A stretch of 64,000 nt of DNA from Acinetobacter sp. MB5 (GTDB lineage Bacteria; Pseudomonadota; Gammaproteobacteria; Pseudomonadales; Moraxellaceae). Positions within the stretch are counted from its first letter, which is position 1. Every line of letters begins with the position of its first letter. Made by a program: the position numbers and the translations under genes. Under the pieces are notes generated by a model that worked only from the letters and a program-made list of their open reading frames with translations, did no database searches and was not told the origin of the DNA. The stretch covers positions 372,001 to 436,000 of the forward strand of contig NZ_POVU01000002.1 of the NCBI RefSeq assembly GCF_003261585.1. The letters run 5' to 3'. Below are positions 37,412-44,856 of this stretch, piece after piece.

Positions 37412-38338
37412 TTACGCTTTCACCTGACGGCGGGTTTCATGATCTAAACCACCTTCAATCGCCCATTCGGTAAAGAGTTCCAAAGTATGCTCTTCAATGC
37501 GTGGCTGCCAAGCTTCCGTCAAATAGTCATCGTTGGTGTAATACTCAAACGCCCCGCCAAGTGGTGAATGCACATACCAGAAATACGCTGAAGAAATCGG
37601 GTGACGACCTGGGCCAATAAAGGTTGACCAGTCCGCACGGTTCATATTCAAACCACCACCAATCACCTCATGAATGTCACGAACCACAAATGCAACATGA
37701 TTTAAACCTGCGGCTTTATTTGGCAGTGAAAGCAAGAACAAATCATGGTGATAACCTTCACCACGGCAGCGTAAAAACGCACCACGATTACGGTAAGCAT
37801 CGGACAAATGAAAACCCAACTTCTCTTTATAAAAGTTTTCTGTGGTTTCTAAATCTGGAGTGAAGAACACCACATGCCCAATCGCAACAGGTTCACCTTT
37901 ATCATAGACAGGGCTTGCCGCATTGATACGTTGAATATTGCCGTACTGGTTAATCCCTTCGGTTTTCTTGTCAGGCAATTCTTTGGTAATCGAATGCTGA
38001 AAAACGATGGTCATGCCGTTCGGATCACGACATTGAACGTGATGGTCAGATTGTTCAAAACCGTCTACATCTTTCAGGTTGTGTGCAAGCTGCTGCAAAT
38101 CGGCATCACTTTCTACACCCCAAGTGACTTCGCGTAGAGTAGAACCTGCTTCAATCGCTTGAGGCAAACGAGTGTCAGCAAGATCAAATACATAGATTTT
38201 GCTGCCATTTTGGGTTTGAAACAGCTCAGTCTGTTCAATATCACTCGTGGTTTGAGATAAGCCAAAGTCAGTCAAGAACTTGATGGCTTTCGCTTTATCT
38301 TCAACACCAAATTTTAGAATTTCAATTCCTGTAATCAT
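37412..38338 (-). CDS. extradiol ring-cleavage dioxygenase (VOC family)
   Basis: This 308-residue type I extradiol dioxygenase has two vicinal-oxygen-chelate modules. The C-terminal module keeps the Fe(II) ligands His155 (IGHVVFF), His214 (LNHVAF) and Glu265 (FEYYTN), together with the second-sphere His246. It would open a catecholic ring next to the hydroxyls (meta cleavage). The N-terminal module is the non-catalytic copy. The operon position after the oxygenase and SDR genes and before the hydrolase gene fits the standard meta-cleavage sequence. Confidence 0.88.
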   Translation of the reverse strand: MITGIEILKFGVEDKAKAIKFLTDFGLSQTTSDIEQTELFQTQNGSKIYVFDLADTRLPQAIEAGSTLREVTWGVESDADLQQLAHNLKDVDGFEQSDHHVQCRDPNGMTIVFQHSITKELPDKKTEGINQYGNIQRINAASPVYDKGEPVAIGHVVFFTPDLETTENFYKEKLGFHLSDAYRNRGAFLRCRGEGYHHDLFLLSLPNKAAGLNHVAFVVRDIHEVIGGGLNMNRADWSTFIGPGRHPISSAYFWYVHSPLGGAFEYYTNDDYLTEAWQPRIEEHTLELFTEWAIEGGLDHETRRQVKA

Positions 38339-38350
38339 CTTCTTGCTTCC

Positions 38351-39115
38351 TTAGTTAAAGACAAAGCCACCATTGACGGGAATGTTCTGACCTGTCACAA
38401 ATGAAGCCAGATCAGACAGCAAATACAATGCTGTACCGTTTAAATCGTCTGGATGCTGTTGTCTTTGAATTGCCCGACCAGTGACATAAAGACGATGACG
38501 TTCTTCAGGGACATATTCGGTGGCTTCGACCAAAGTCAGACCTGGTGAAAGCGTATTGACACAAATGTTAAATTCACCGAGTTCTCGTGCCATGGAACGG
38601 GTCATGGAAATAATTGCACCTTTACTTGCAACATAAGCCATCAACTTTGGTGCACCCCAAAGCGCAGTATCCGATGCCACATTGACAATTTTTCCAGCAC
38701 GTGACTGTTTCAGGTAAGGCGTACAGGCTTTCACCATCAACCATGTCCCTTTTACATTCACCGTCATGACCCGATCCCAAAGTTCAGGGTCATATTCTGT
38801 TAAATCCTTACCACCGACGCCTGTTGCCAATGCCGCACAATTCACCAAGCCATCTAAACCACCGAGCTGCGCTACAGTAAATTGAACTGCTGAAGTAATG
38901 GATTCAGCCTGTGCCAAATCCAACGCAACTGCATGCACCTGCAAACCTTGTTGCTGTAGCTTTGTCGCTTCCTCGGTTACCAAGTCCAATAAAATATCAG
39001 CCATGACAACCCGAGCGCCTGCTTGTGCAATCGCCTCAGAAAATGCCAAGCCCAAGCCACGTGCTGCACCTGTCACCAAGATTTTTTTGCCGTGTAGTAA
39101 TGCGTTACTGGTCAT
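38351..39115 (-). CDS. SDR-family dehydrogenase (possible dihydrodiol dehydrogenase)
   Basis: This 254-residue classical SDR has TGAARGLG near the N-terminus, NCAA in place of NNAG, and an intact YVASKGA (Tyr-x3-Lys) active site. It lies 10 bases downstream of the oxygenase gene and before the extradiol dioxygenase gene, where a cis-dihydrodiol or alcohol dehydrogenase is usual. AAGGAT six bases before the ATG supports the start; the open frame extends 17 codons upstream into the oxygenase gene. The exact substrate is not known. Confidence 0.87.
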   Translation of the reverse strand: MTSNALLHGKKILVTGAARGLGLAFSEAIAQAGARVVMADILLDLVTEEATKLQQQGLQVHAVALDLAQAESITSAVQFTVAQLGGLDGLVNCAALATGVGGKDLTEYDPELWDRVMTVNVKGTWLMVKACTPYLKQSRAGKIVNVASDTALWGAPKLMAYVASKGAIISMTRSMARELGEFNICVNTLSPGLTLVEATEYVPEERHRLYVTGRAIQRQQHPDDLNGTALYLLSDLASFVTGQNIPVNGGFVFN

Positions 39116-39125
39116 AGCACAATCC

Positions 39126-40178
39126 TTATGGCGTCTCTGGTAAAGCAGACGTATCGAGCACTGCAATTTTCTTGAGTTGCTTCTCTGCTTCTTTCTTCAT
39201 CAAACGGCGTAAACGAGCCAGACCAACATCGTGCTGATACAGAAATTCCTTTTCTTTGGCATTTGGCGCAAGGTTTTCTAAAATGATTCGGTCTTGTTCA
39301 AGAACGTCCCAATGTAGTTTTTCAAGATGATTACGATACAAGAAACGCCATACATTACGTTGCCATCCACTCACCTTGCGGCAGCGCCAGAAAAATACGC
39401 GAGTATTGTTCGCATCAATCGGTGTTGCAAAACCAACGATCCAGAATTCCCCCCCTGGGCCAAACTGCTTGCGATATGGAATCGACAAACGTAACCAGCT
39501 TGCACCTGTATTGGCATATTCCACCCAGTCAAAGTTGACACCAGTCTGACCTTCTTTTTCAAAGATAAAACCGTTTTCCGTAGTGCGGTGTTTCATTTCA
39601 GCAGTACGTTCACCATCTGCCATAGAATGTGATGTGCAGTGTAAATATGTGCCGTGCATCGGATCCATCACATTGTCAATCGCATACTGGTGATTCACTT
39701 TCCAGTCCGCCTGACACAAGAATGAACTCCATTCTTCGCTTGCCAGTTGCTCTGGAAACTCAAGCGGTTGTGCTGCTTCATTTGGGTCAATGCCAAACCA
39801 GAGGAAAATTGCACCGTGCTGTTCAATCACTGGATAGTTTTTTAAACATTTGGTGCCTGTCATTGGACATTCATGGACTGCAGGGACATCGGCCACCACT
39901 CCATCACCACGTACTTCAACACCGTGATACCAACACGCAATACGATCGCCCAGATTCCAGCCTAAAGAAAGACGTGCGCCGCGGTGCGGACAACGGTCTT
40001 CTAGCGCATGGATTTGACCTTCTGCATCACGCCAAACCACAATGTTTTCACCTAAACGGGTAATCCCGACAGGATTAGCTGCCACTTCCCAACTGGCCAA
40101 CACTGGATGCCATTGATCACGGAGTCCTAGTGCTAAATATTCATCGGTTGTTTGCGCAACTGCTACAACTGCATTCAT
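39126..40178 (-). CDS. Rieske non-haem iron oxygenase, alpha subunit
   Basis: This 350-residue oxygenase has the Rieske cluster motif Cys63-x-His65 and Cys82-x2-His85, and the mononuclear iron motif Asp172, His175, His180 (DPMHGTYLH). There is no beta-subunit gene, so it is probably an alpha-only trimer such as the dicamba O-demethylase type, which also uses a ferredoxin and a GR-type reductase. It could dihydroxylate, mono-oxygenate or demethylate an aromatic substrate. AAGGAATGTAAAC precedes the ATG. A longer frame of 24 extra codons was rejected. Confidence 0.9.
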   Translation of the reverse strand: MNAVVAVAQTTDEYLALGLRDQWHPVLASWEVAANPVGITRLGENIVVWRDAEGQIHALEDRCPHRGARLSLGWNLGDRIACWYHGVEVRGDGVVADVPAVHECPMTGTKCLKNYPVIEQHGAIFLWFGIDPNEAAQPLEFPEQLASEEWSSFLCQADWKVNHQYAIDNVMDPMHGTYLHCTSHSMADGERTAEMKHRTTENGFIFEKEGQTGVNFDWVEYANTGASWLRLSIPYRKQFGPGGEFWIVGFATPIDANNTRVFFWRCRKVSGWQRNVWRFLYRNHLEKLHWDVLEQDRIILENLAPNAKEKEFLYQHDVGLARLRRLMKKEAEKQLKKIAVLDTSALPETP

Positions 40179-40194
40179 GTTTACATTCCTTAGA

Positions 40195-40494
40195 TCAATA
40201 GCCGAGGCGTTGCATTTCTTCAGAGAAGGTTTCTGTTGTCCATTTTTCACCAGACTCAGAACGGAAGCCTTGCTGGTTCAATGCCTGAACAACATCATCT
40301 AATTCAGTCACACCACTGGAAAAAACATCCATCAGTTGTGTGACAAAATCCTGTTCATAAACGGTGGGTTCTTTATAGCGAGTTTGCCAAACCAAGAGTT
40401 CAGACTGACCTGGAATCTGAATGTTATTGATCCCTGCTTCACTGGCTGGTGTTGCATGAATCCAACTGGCTAGCTTTTCATTAAATGTTTTCAT
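40195..40494 (-). CDS. small recombinase-like helix-turn-helix protein
   Basis: This 99-residue protein lies between the ferredoxin and oxygenase genes. Its C-terminus (about 65-99, DVVQALNQQGFRSESGEKW) resembles the small helix-turn-helix module of large serine recombinases that precedes the DNA-binding zinc ribbon. No catalytic recombinase domain is present. The N-terminal half has no recognised motif. It may be a protein partner of the oxygenase or a small DNA-binding protein; the function is unknown. Coding is supported by its operon spacing on both sides. Confidence 0.7.
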   Translation of the reverse strand: MKTFNEKLASWIHATPASEAGINNIQIPGQSELLVWQTRYKEPTVYEQDFVTQLMDVFSSGVTELDDVVQALNQQGFRSESGEKWTTETFSEEMQRLGY

Positions 40495-40514
40495 GGCACT
40501 TCCTTATTTCGATC

Positions 40515-40820
40515 CTAAAACTGGATCTGGATTTCCTGTCCTTCAACACGAACAGGATAGGTACATAAATGGCGGCAGCCCGGCCCACTGATTAACTCAC
40601 CTGTCGTGAAATCAAATACTGCTTCATGCAATGGACACTCGACGGTCTGATCCTCAATAAAACCTTCTGTCAGTAAGGCATAGGCATGTGGACAAACGTT
40701 TTCGATTGCAAAGTAGTGATCATTGATCACAAATACGCCAATTTTCTTTTCGTTTACATCCACTGCTTTAGGTTCATCTTCCGAGACATCATCAATGCCA
40801 CAAACTGAAATCCAACTCAT
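40515..40820 (-). CDS. Rieske-type [2Fe-2S] ferredoxin
   Basis: This 101-residue electron carrier has the Rieske motif Cys43-x-His45 and Cys62-x2-His65 (CPHAYALL and CPLHEA). It would carry electrons from the GR-type reductase to the oxygenase encoded downstream. The start MSWISVCG is consistent with the family N-terminus; the open frame runs 25 codons further upstream through the promoter and was rejected. This is the first gene of the catabolic operon. Confidence 0.92.
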   Translation of the reverse strand: MSWISVCGIDDVSEDEPKAVDVNEKKIGVFVINDHYFAIENVCPHAYALLTEGFIEDQTVECPLHEAVFDFTTGELISGPGCRHLCTYPVRVEGQEIQIQF

Positions 40821-40839
40821 CGTTTGAGCCCTCGATTGT

Positions 40840-40871
40840 GTTTTATATACAAAACTTTGGTTTATTTTCAA
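40840..40871 (-). promoter_or_regulatory. promoter and overlapping operator of the catabolic operon
   Basis: On the minus strand TTGAAA (40871-40866) and TATAAA (40847-40842) are 18 bases apart, predicting a start near 40835. The -10 region is covered by a quasi-palindrome (plus strand GTTTTATATACAAAAC, 40840-40855), which recurs with one mismatch before the porin gene. A regulator bound there would compete with RNA polymerase. Confidence 0.5.
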
Positions 40872-40920
40872 AACGTACAAAAAGAATAATATCAATTTAG
40901 TTTTTATGTCAAAATTATTA

Positions 40921-40990
40921 AAAACATATATTTCAATTATTTAATTAATTTAAAACATATTGTTACGTTTTAAATAAAAAAATATGTTTT
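40921..40990. promoter_or_regulatory. three AAAACATAT repeats in the IclR intergenic region
   Basis: AAAACATATA starts at 40921, AAAACATATT at 40952, and the inverted copy AATATGTTTT lies at 40981-40990. The last two form a perfect 10-base inverted repeat with a 19-base gap; the first is a direct repeat 31 bases away. The layout recalls the triple 10-bp repeats bound by the IclR-family regulators PobR and PcaU of Acinetobacter baylyi, though the spacing differs. Confidence 0.45.
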
Positions 40991-41093
40991 GCATGTAAAT
41001 ATTGATTTGTGTATTTTTATCTATAAAATAGAGCCAAAATAAAGCAGTATGCACCAATTCATACCACCTTTTTAAATGCAGGAATTTTGTTCA

Positions 41094-41906
41094 ATGAGCA
41101 TAATGATTGACGAAGATGTAACCGAATCTGAAGAAAGCAAAAATGACGAGCGCTACCTTGTACCAGGGCTTGTACGCGGTCTGGCCATTCTGCAAGCTTT
41201 TAACAAAGAAGCGCAGGAAATGACCATTTCGGAAATTGCAGAAATTTTAGATGTGAACCGTTCTAGTGCATTTCGATTGATTTATACGCTGGAATCTTGC
41301 GGCTATTTGAGAAAAGCATCGCAAAAAACTTATGCACTCGATTCAAAGGTCATGGAGCTTGGCTTTAACAGTTTATCCAAACTTTCCTTGCTCGATTTAT
41401 CTACACCATTGATGAAAGAATTACGTGATAAAACCAAAACAGCTGTTCATTTATCAATTTTGGAAGGTACACACATTGTTTTTGTAAACAATATTCAGTC
41501 TACTGGGCCTTTCACCAGCACCATTACTTTTGGTACGCGCTGGCCTGCACATGCAACCGTGATTGGACAACTGTTACTTTCAAGTTTACCCGATGCCGAG
41601 ATTCGTCAACGCTACCGTAAATTTAACGAGTGGGATACCTATTCAGAACTGACACCAAGCAATTTAAAAGAACTGATGACACGTCTGGAGTATGTAAAAA
41701 CTCAACCATTTATGGTGAGTTGGGGACATTACAATCACGATATGGCCGCATGTGCAGCACCGATTTATAAACAATCGACCAATGAGATGGTGGCAGTGAT
41801 CTCAGTAAGCGGGCCGATTACGTCTTATGAAGAAAGTATTTTCAAAAATGAAATAGCCAAACAAGTGGTTGAGACAGCCAATAAAATTTCAAAATTTATT
41901 TATTAA
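41094..41906 (+). CDS. IclR-family transcriptional regulator
   Basis: This regulator of about 270 residues has an N-terminal winged helix (MTISEIAEILDVNRSSAFRL) and the C-terminal IclR ligand-binding domain (about 90-265), including ARWPAHATVIG-like and CAAPIYK segments. It is divergent from the catabolic operon and is its probable regulator. IclR members in Acinetobacter (PcaU, PobR) activate aromatic catabolism when bound to substrate. The ATG at 41094 has AGGAA upstream; ATGs at 41076 and 41103 are alternatives. Confidence 0.9.
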   Translation: MSIMIDEDVTESEESKNDERYLVPGLVRGLAILQAFNKEAQEMTISEIAEILDVNRSSAFRLIYTLESCGYLRKASQKTYALDSKVMELGFNSLSKLSLLDLSTPLMKELRDKTKTAVHLSILEGTHIVFVNNIQSTGPFTSTITFGTRWPAHATVIGQLLLSSLPDAEIRQRYRKFNEWDTYSELTPSNLKELMTRLEYVKTQPFMVSWGHYNHDMAACAAPIYKQSTNEMVAVISVSGPITSYEESIFKNEIAKQVVETANKISKFIY

Positions 41907-42094
41907 TTCGTTATTCAATTTGGGCAAAGGATTGCCTTACTTCTTCACCTCTTTGACAAATAAAAAATACATTTACCCTCACGTATTCAAATCCTCATTC
42001 CCATACAAAAAAGTATGTTAGCGTAAGACTTGCCTGATATTGCCTTCTTTATTCAAAGCTACAGATTAAACTGCACTTCAAGGACACCTGACTT

Positions 42095-42757
42095 ATGTTG
42101 ATTCATGCGGATTTTTCTCAATCCATTATACTAACACCTGAACAATATGAATGGATTGCCTCACCCCAAAAAGGGGTTGATCGCGTCATGCTCGATCGTA
42201 TTGGGGCTGAAAAAGCGAGAGCAACCAGTCTTGTTCGTTATGCACCTAATTCTATTTTTCCACCGCATAGTCATCCCCAAGGTGAAGAAATTCTTGTTCT
42301 TGAAGGAACTTTTTCAGAGCAAGATCATGACTATCCCGCTGGATGGTATTTGCGTAATCCCGATGGCACGTCTCACCAACCGTTCAGTCATGAGGGTGCT
42401 GTCATTTTTGTTAAATTACGTCAGATGAGTCGTGATGATCAGCAAACTGTTCGGATCAATACCAACCTTTCTGAAGCTTGGCATGTAGAGAATAATCAAA
42501 AAATTTGCTCACTTTTTCAAAATCATAATGAACAGGTCGAATTACGCCAAATACATCAAAATGATCAATTAAACATTGCACCCGATCTATTGACTGAAAT
42601 TTTAATTCTAGATGGAACACTGAAAATCAATCAGCAAGTATTACCAACAGGGAGCTGGATTCGATTGGCGAAGGGTTCAAGCGGTTGGCAAATCACAGCA
42701 GAGACACAGGTGAAGCTCTATATCAAAACCATGAAAAAGATCACCAATCTTGACTAA
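42095..42757 (+). CDS. ChrR-like double cupin protein
   Basis: This 220-residue protein has two cupin modules. The first carries PPHSHPQGEEILVLEGTF and YPAGWYLRNPDGTSHQPFSHEG, the pattern of the ChrR C-terminal cupin family. The second module (about 130-215) repeats the fold with weaker motifs. ChrR proteins are zinc anti-sigma factors, but the N-terminal anti-sigma domain is absent here and no ECF sigma factor is nearby. It is therefore a stand-alone cupin of unknown ligand. AAGGACACC lies before the ATG. Confidence 0.75.
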   Translation: MLIHADFSQSIILTPEQYEWIASPQKGVDRVMLDRIGAEKARATSLVRYAPNSIFPPHSHPQGEEILVLEGTFSEQDHDYPAGWYLRNPDGTSHQPFSHEGAVIFVKLRQMSRDDQQTVRINTNLSEAWHVENNQKICSLFQNHNEQVELRQIHQNDQLNIAPDLLTEILILDGTLKINQQVLPTGSWIRLAKGSSGWQITAETQVKLYIKTMKKITNLD

Positions 42758-42924
42758 ATTGGCGTTGTTAAATGTTTGATCGTACGTACGCACCACTCGA
42801 TTTTTATTTTTTAGATTTAGCTTAAATTAGCCTAGCAAATACATAAGCAACAAAAATGCTTAAATACCAGCGCGAACTGCTTTTTCAATTTCTGATTTAA
42901 AGAATCAATTGAGACTTTAAAATA

Positions 42925-42954
42925 AAAAAGCCCTGACATTGTCAGGGCTTTTTG
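42925..42954 (-). terminator. terminator of the tRNA-Ser gene
   Basis: GCCCTGAC / GTCAGGGC with a 3-base loop is flanked by an A-run and a T-run. On the minus strand it begins five bases after the CCA end of the tRNA. It can also work on the plus strand. Confidence 0.85.
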
Positions 42955-42958
42955 AATT

Positions 42959-43048
42959 TGGCGGAAGCGGTGAGATTCGAACTCACGGAGGACTCACACC
43001 CTCGTCGGTTTTCAAGACCGGTGCATTAAACCGCTCTGCCACGCTTCC
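42959..43048 (-). tRNA. tRNA-Ser(TGA)
   Basis: The minus-strand sequence folds as a class II tRNA with acceptor stem GGAAGCG, anticodon TGA in CTTGAAA, a long variable arm, the T-loop GTTCGAATC and an encoded CCA. It decodes UCA and related codons. It stands alone, with its own promoter and terminator. Confidence 0.96.
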
Positions 43049-43057
43049 ATGTGCGTA

Positions 43058-43086
43058 AGAATACAAAGACTCTTATTTTAATTCAA
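43058..43086 (-). promoter_or_regulatory. promoter of tRNA-Ser
   Basis: TTGAAT (43086-43081) and TATTCT (43063-43058) on the minus strand are exactly 17 bases apart. The predicted start is near 43051, three bases before the mature tRNA. Confidence 0.65.
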
Positions 43087-43212
43087 GAAAAATTTTCACA
43101 AAGCTGCATCAAACGCATATTATTTCATCAAAAACCATCAAACTTATGCTATCTTGTTTATTTTTAAAACAATTTATATAAATAACCTGCAATATTCAAA
43201 ATCAACTCACAT

Positions 43213-43240
43213 AAAAAAACCACATCCTGAGATGTAGTTT
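43213..43240 (-). terminator. terminator of the MFS transporter gene
   Basis: On the minus strand AAACTACATC pairs with GATGTGGTTT (one G-T wobble) around TCAG and is followed by a long T-run. It lies 20 bases after the stop codon. Confidence 0.8.
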
Positions 43241-43260
43241 AAATGAAATTACTCAATATT

Positions 43261-44553
43261 TTATGCAGTCACACGGCGCAACTTCATTTGTTTAAACAAA
43301 GTCAAAACCGTAATCAGACTTAAAACCGCAGCAAACATCAACCAAAATGCAGGTGAAGTTTTACTACCCGTCTGTTGCACAATAAAGGTTGCAATCACAG
43401 GGGTTAAGCCACCAAAGACCGAGGTTGCCAAACTATACGCCACAGAAAAACCCGAGGTACGCACATCACGTGGCATAATTTCGGTTAATGTCACCACCAT
43501 TGCGCCATTATAGAAACTATAGAGCAATGACAACCACAACAAGCTGATCATCAAGTGACCCAAGCTAATGCTATGCGTTAACCAGTTCAATAACGGATAA
43601 GCCGTCACTAAAATCAAGAATGAGGTTGCAAGCAATAAAGTACGGCGTCCAAACTTATCCGATAAATGCCCACCAATTGGAAGGAAAATAAAGTTACTCA
43701 CGCCCACCATAATGGTCGCAATCAAACTTTCTTTGGTGGTTAAGTGTAGAACTTCTTTACCAAATGTTGGCGTATAAACCGTAATAAAGTAGAACATGGT
43801 GGTGGTGGTTGCGACCAGCAGCATACCTGAGATCACAATACGCCAATTGCTCGCCAAATTACTCAAAATTTCTTTAGTGGTTGGATGGTGCTGACGCGAA
43901 GCAAAATCTTCCGTTTCTTTTAAAGAACGGCGCATCATGAAAATCATCGGGATAATCATACAACCCACAATAAATGGGATACGCCATGCCCAATCATGAA
44001 CTTGCGCTTTGGTAAACACAATACTCATGCCATAACCCAACAGCGCGGCAAATACCACGGCAACCTGCTGGCTGGCAGACTGCCAACTGGTAATAAAACC
44101 ACGGTTATTATCTTTAGCAATTTCAGACAGATATACGGAAACACCACCCAGCTCCACACCTGCCGAGAAACCTTGTGCCAGACGACCGACAAAAATCAAA
44201 ACCGCAGCAGCAATACCGAGTGTTTGATAGCCTGGTGTAAAGGCAATAATCACTGAACCCAAAGCCATAATGCTTAAGGTCACCATCAAGCCTTTACGGC
44301 GTCCAATACGGTCAACATAAGGACCGAGAACCAATGCGCCAATCGGGCGCATCAGGAAACTGACTGCAAAAATCAGAAAGGTTTTGATCAATGCTGCATA
44401 AGCACTGTCTGACTGGAAAAAAGTTTCACCAATAAATTTGGCGTATAAACCAAACAGGAAAAAATCGTATTGTTCTAGAAAGTTACCACTGGTGACATTA
44501 AAAATGGCACGCACTTGGGACTGTTTCTTTTCAGCGACCTCTGTGGTTTGCAT
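43261..44553 (-). CDS. MFS metabolite:proton symporter
   Basis: This 430-residue transporter has 12 membrane segments. It belongs to the metabolite:H+ symporter group that includes citrate, tricarballylate and alpha-ketoglutarate permeases: the N-terminus shows [11 protein letters not shown], then [20 protein letters not shown] after helix 2 and SDKFGRRT in the second half. The start [10 protein letters not shown] has GGAGAA upstream; 14 further upstream codons were rejected. It probably imports the substrate of the adjacent Rieske oxygenase system. The substrate is unknown. Confidence 0.85.
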   Translation of the reverse strand: MQTTEVAEKKQSQVRAIFNVTSGNFLEQYDFFLFGLYAKFIGETFFQSDSAYAALIKTFLIFAVSFLMRPIGALVLGPYVDRIGRRKGLMVTLSIMALGSVIIAFTPGYQTLGIAAAVLIFVGRLAQGFSAGVELGGVSVYLSEIAKDNNRGFITSWQSASQQVAVVFAALLGYGMSIVFTKAQVHDWAWRIPFIVGCMIIPMIFMMRRSLKETEDFASRQHHPTTKEILSNLASNWRIVISGMLLVATTTTMFYFITVYTPTFGKEVLHLTTKESLIATIMVGVSNFIFLPIGGHLSDKFGRRTLLLATSFLILVTAYPLLNWLTHSISLGHLMISLLWLSLLYSFYNGAMVVTLTEIMPRDVRTSGFSVAYSLATSVFGGLTPVIATFIVQQTGSKTSPAFWLMFAAVLSLITVLTLFKQMKLRRVTA

Positions 44554-44856
44554 AGTTGATTCTCCATAATCAATAAACAGAAACTCTTTGAGCATAAGTA
44601 AGCAATATTGATGGAAACTTAAAATAAAATTAATAATGTGTTTTTTCTAAACAATTGATCTCGATTTTTTGTAATTTTTATCTTTTGGTTAACTATTCAA
44701 AATAAATAATTTATAAATATCTAATTTAATTATTTATAACTCAAAATATTGAAATAAAAATCAAAGAAGTGATACAAGTCACATTTAAATTAAATCAAGT
44801 GATTGGAATTTAATTATCAATATAAACTACACAATAACTCACTTAAAAACTTAATT
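44554..44856. other. AT-rich intergenic region between the MFS and LysR genes
   Basis: This 303-base gap is very AT-rich and has no supported gene. A CRP-like site lies at 44768-44783. No clear terminator was seen after the LysR gene and no consensus sigma-70 promoter was found for the MFS gene. Confidence 0.5.
44768..44783. promoter_or_regulatory. CRP/Vfr-like binding site
   Basis: AGTGA-TACAAG-TCACA matches the TGTGA-N6-TCACA consensus at nine of ten positions. It lies about 215 bases upstream of the MFS start. Function is inferred only. Confidence 0.4.

Noticed and set aside
40821..40895. Upstream extension of the ferredoxin gene (25 extra codons)
   Set aside because: The extension runs through the promoter and operator and has no similarity to Rieske ferredoxins; the start MSWISVCG fits the family.
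42095..42757. ChrR anti-sigma factor
   Set aside because: Only the cupin part is present; the zinc-binding anti-sigma domain and a partner ECF sigma gene are missing.
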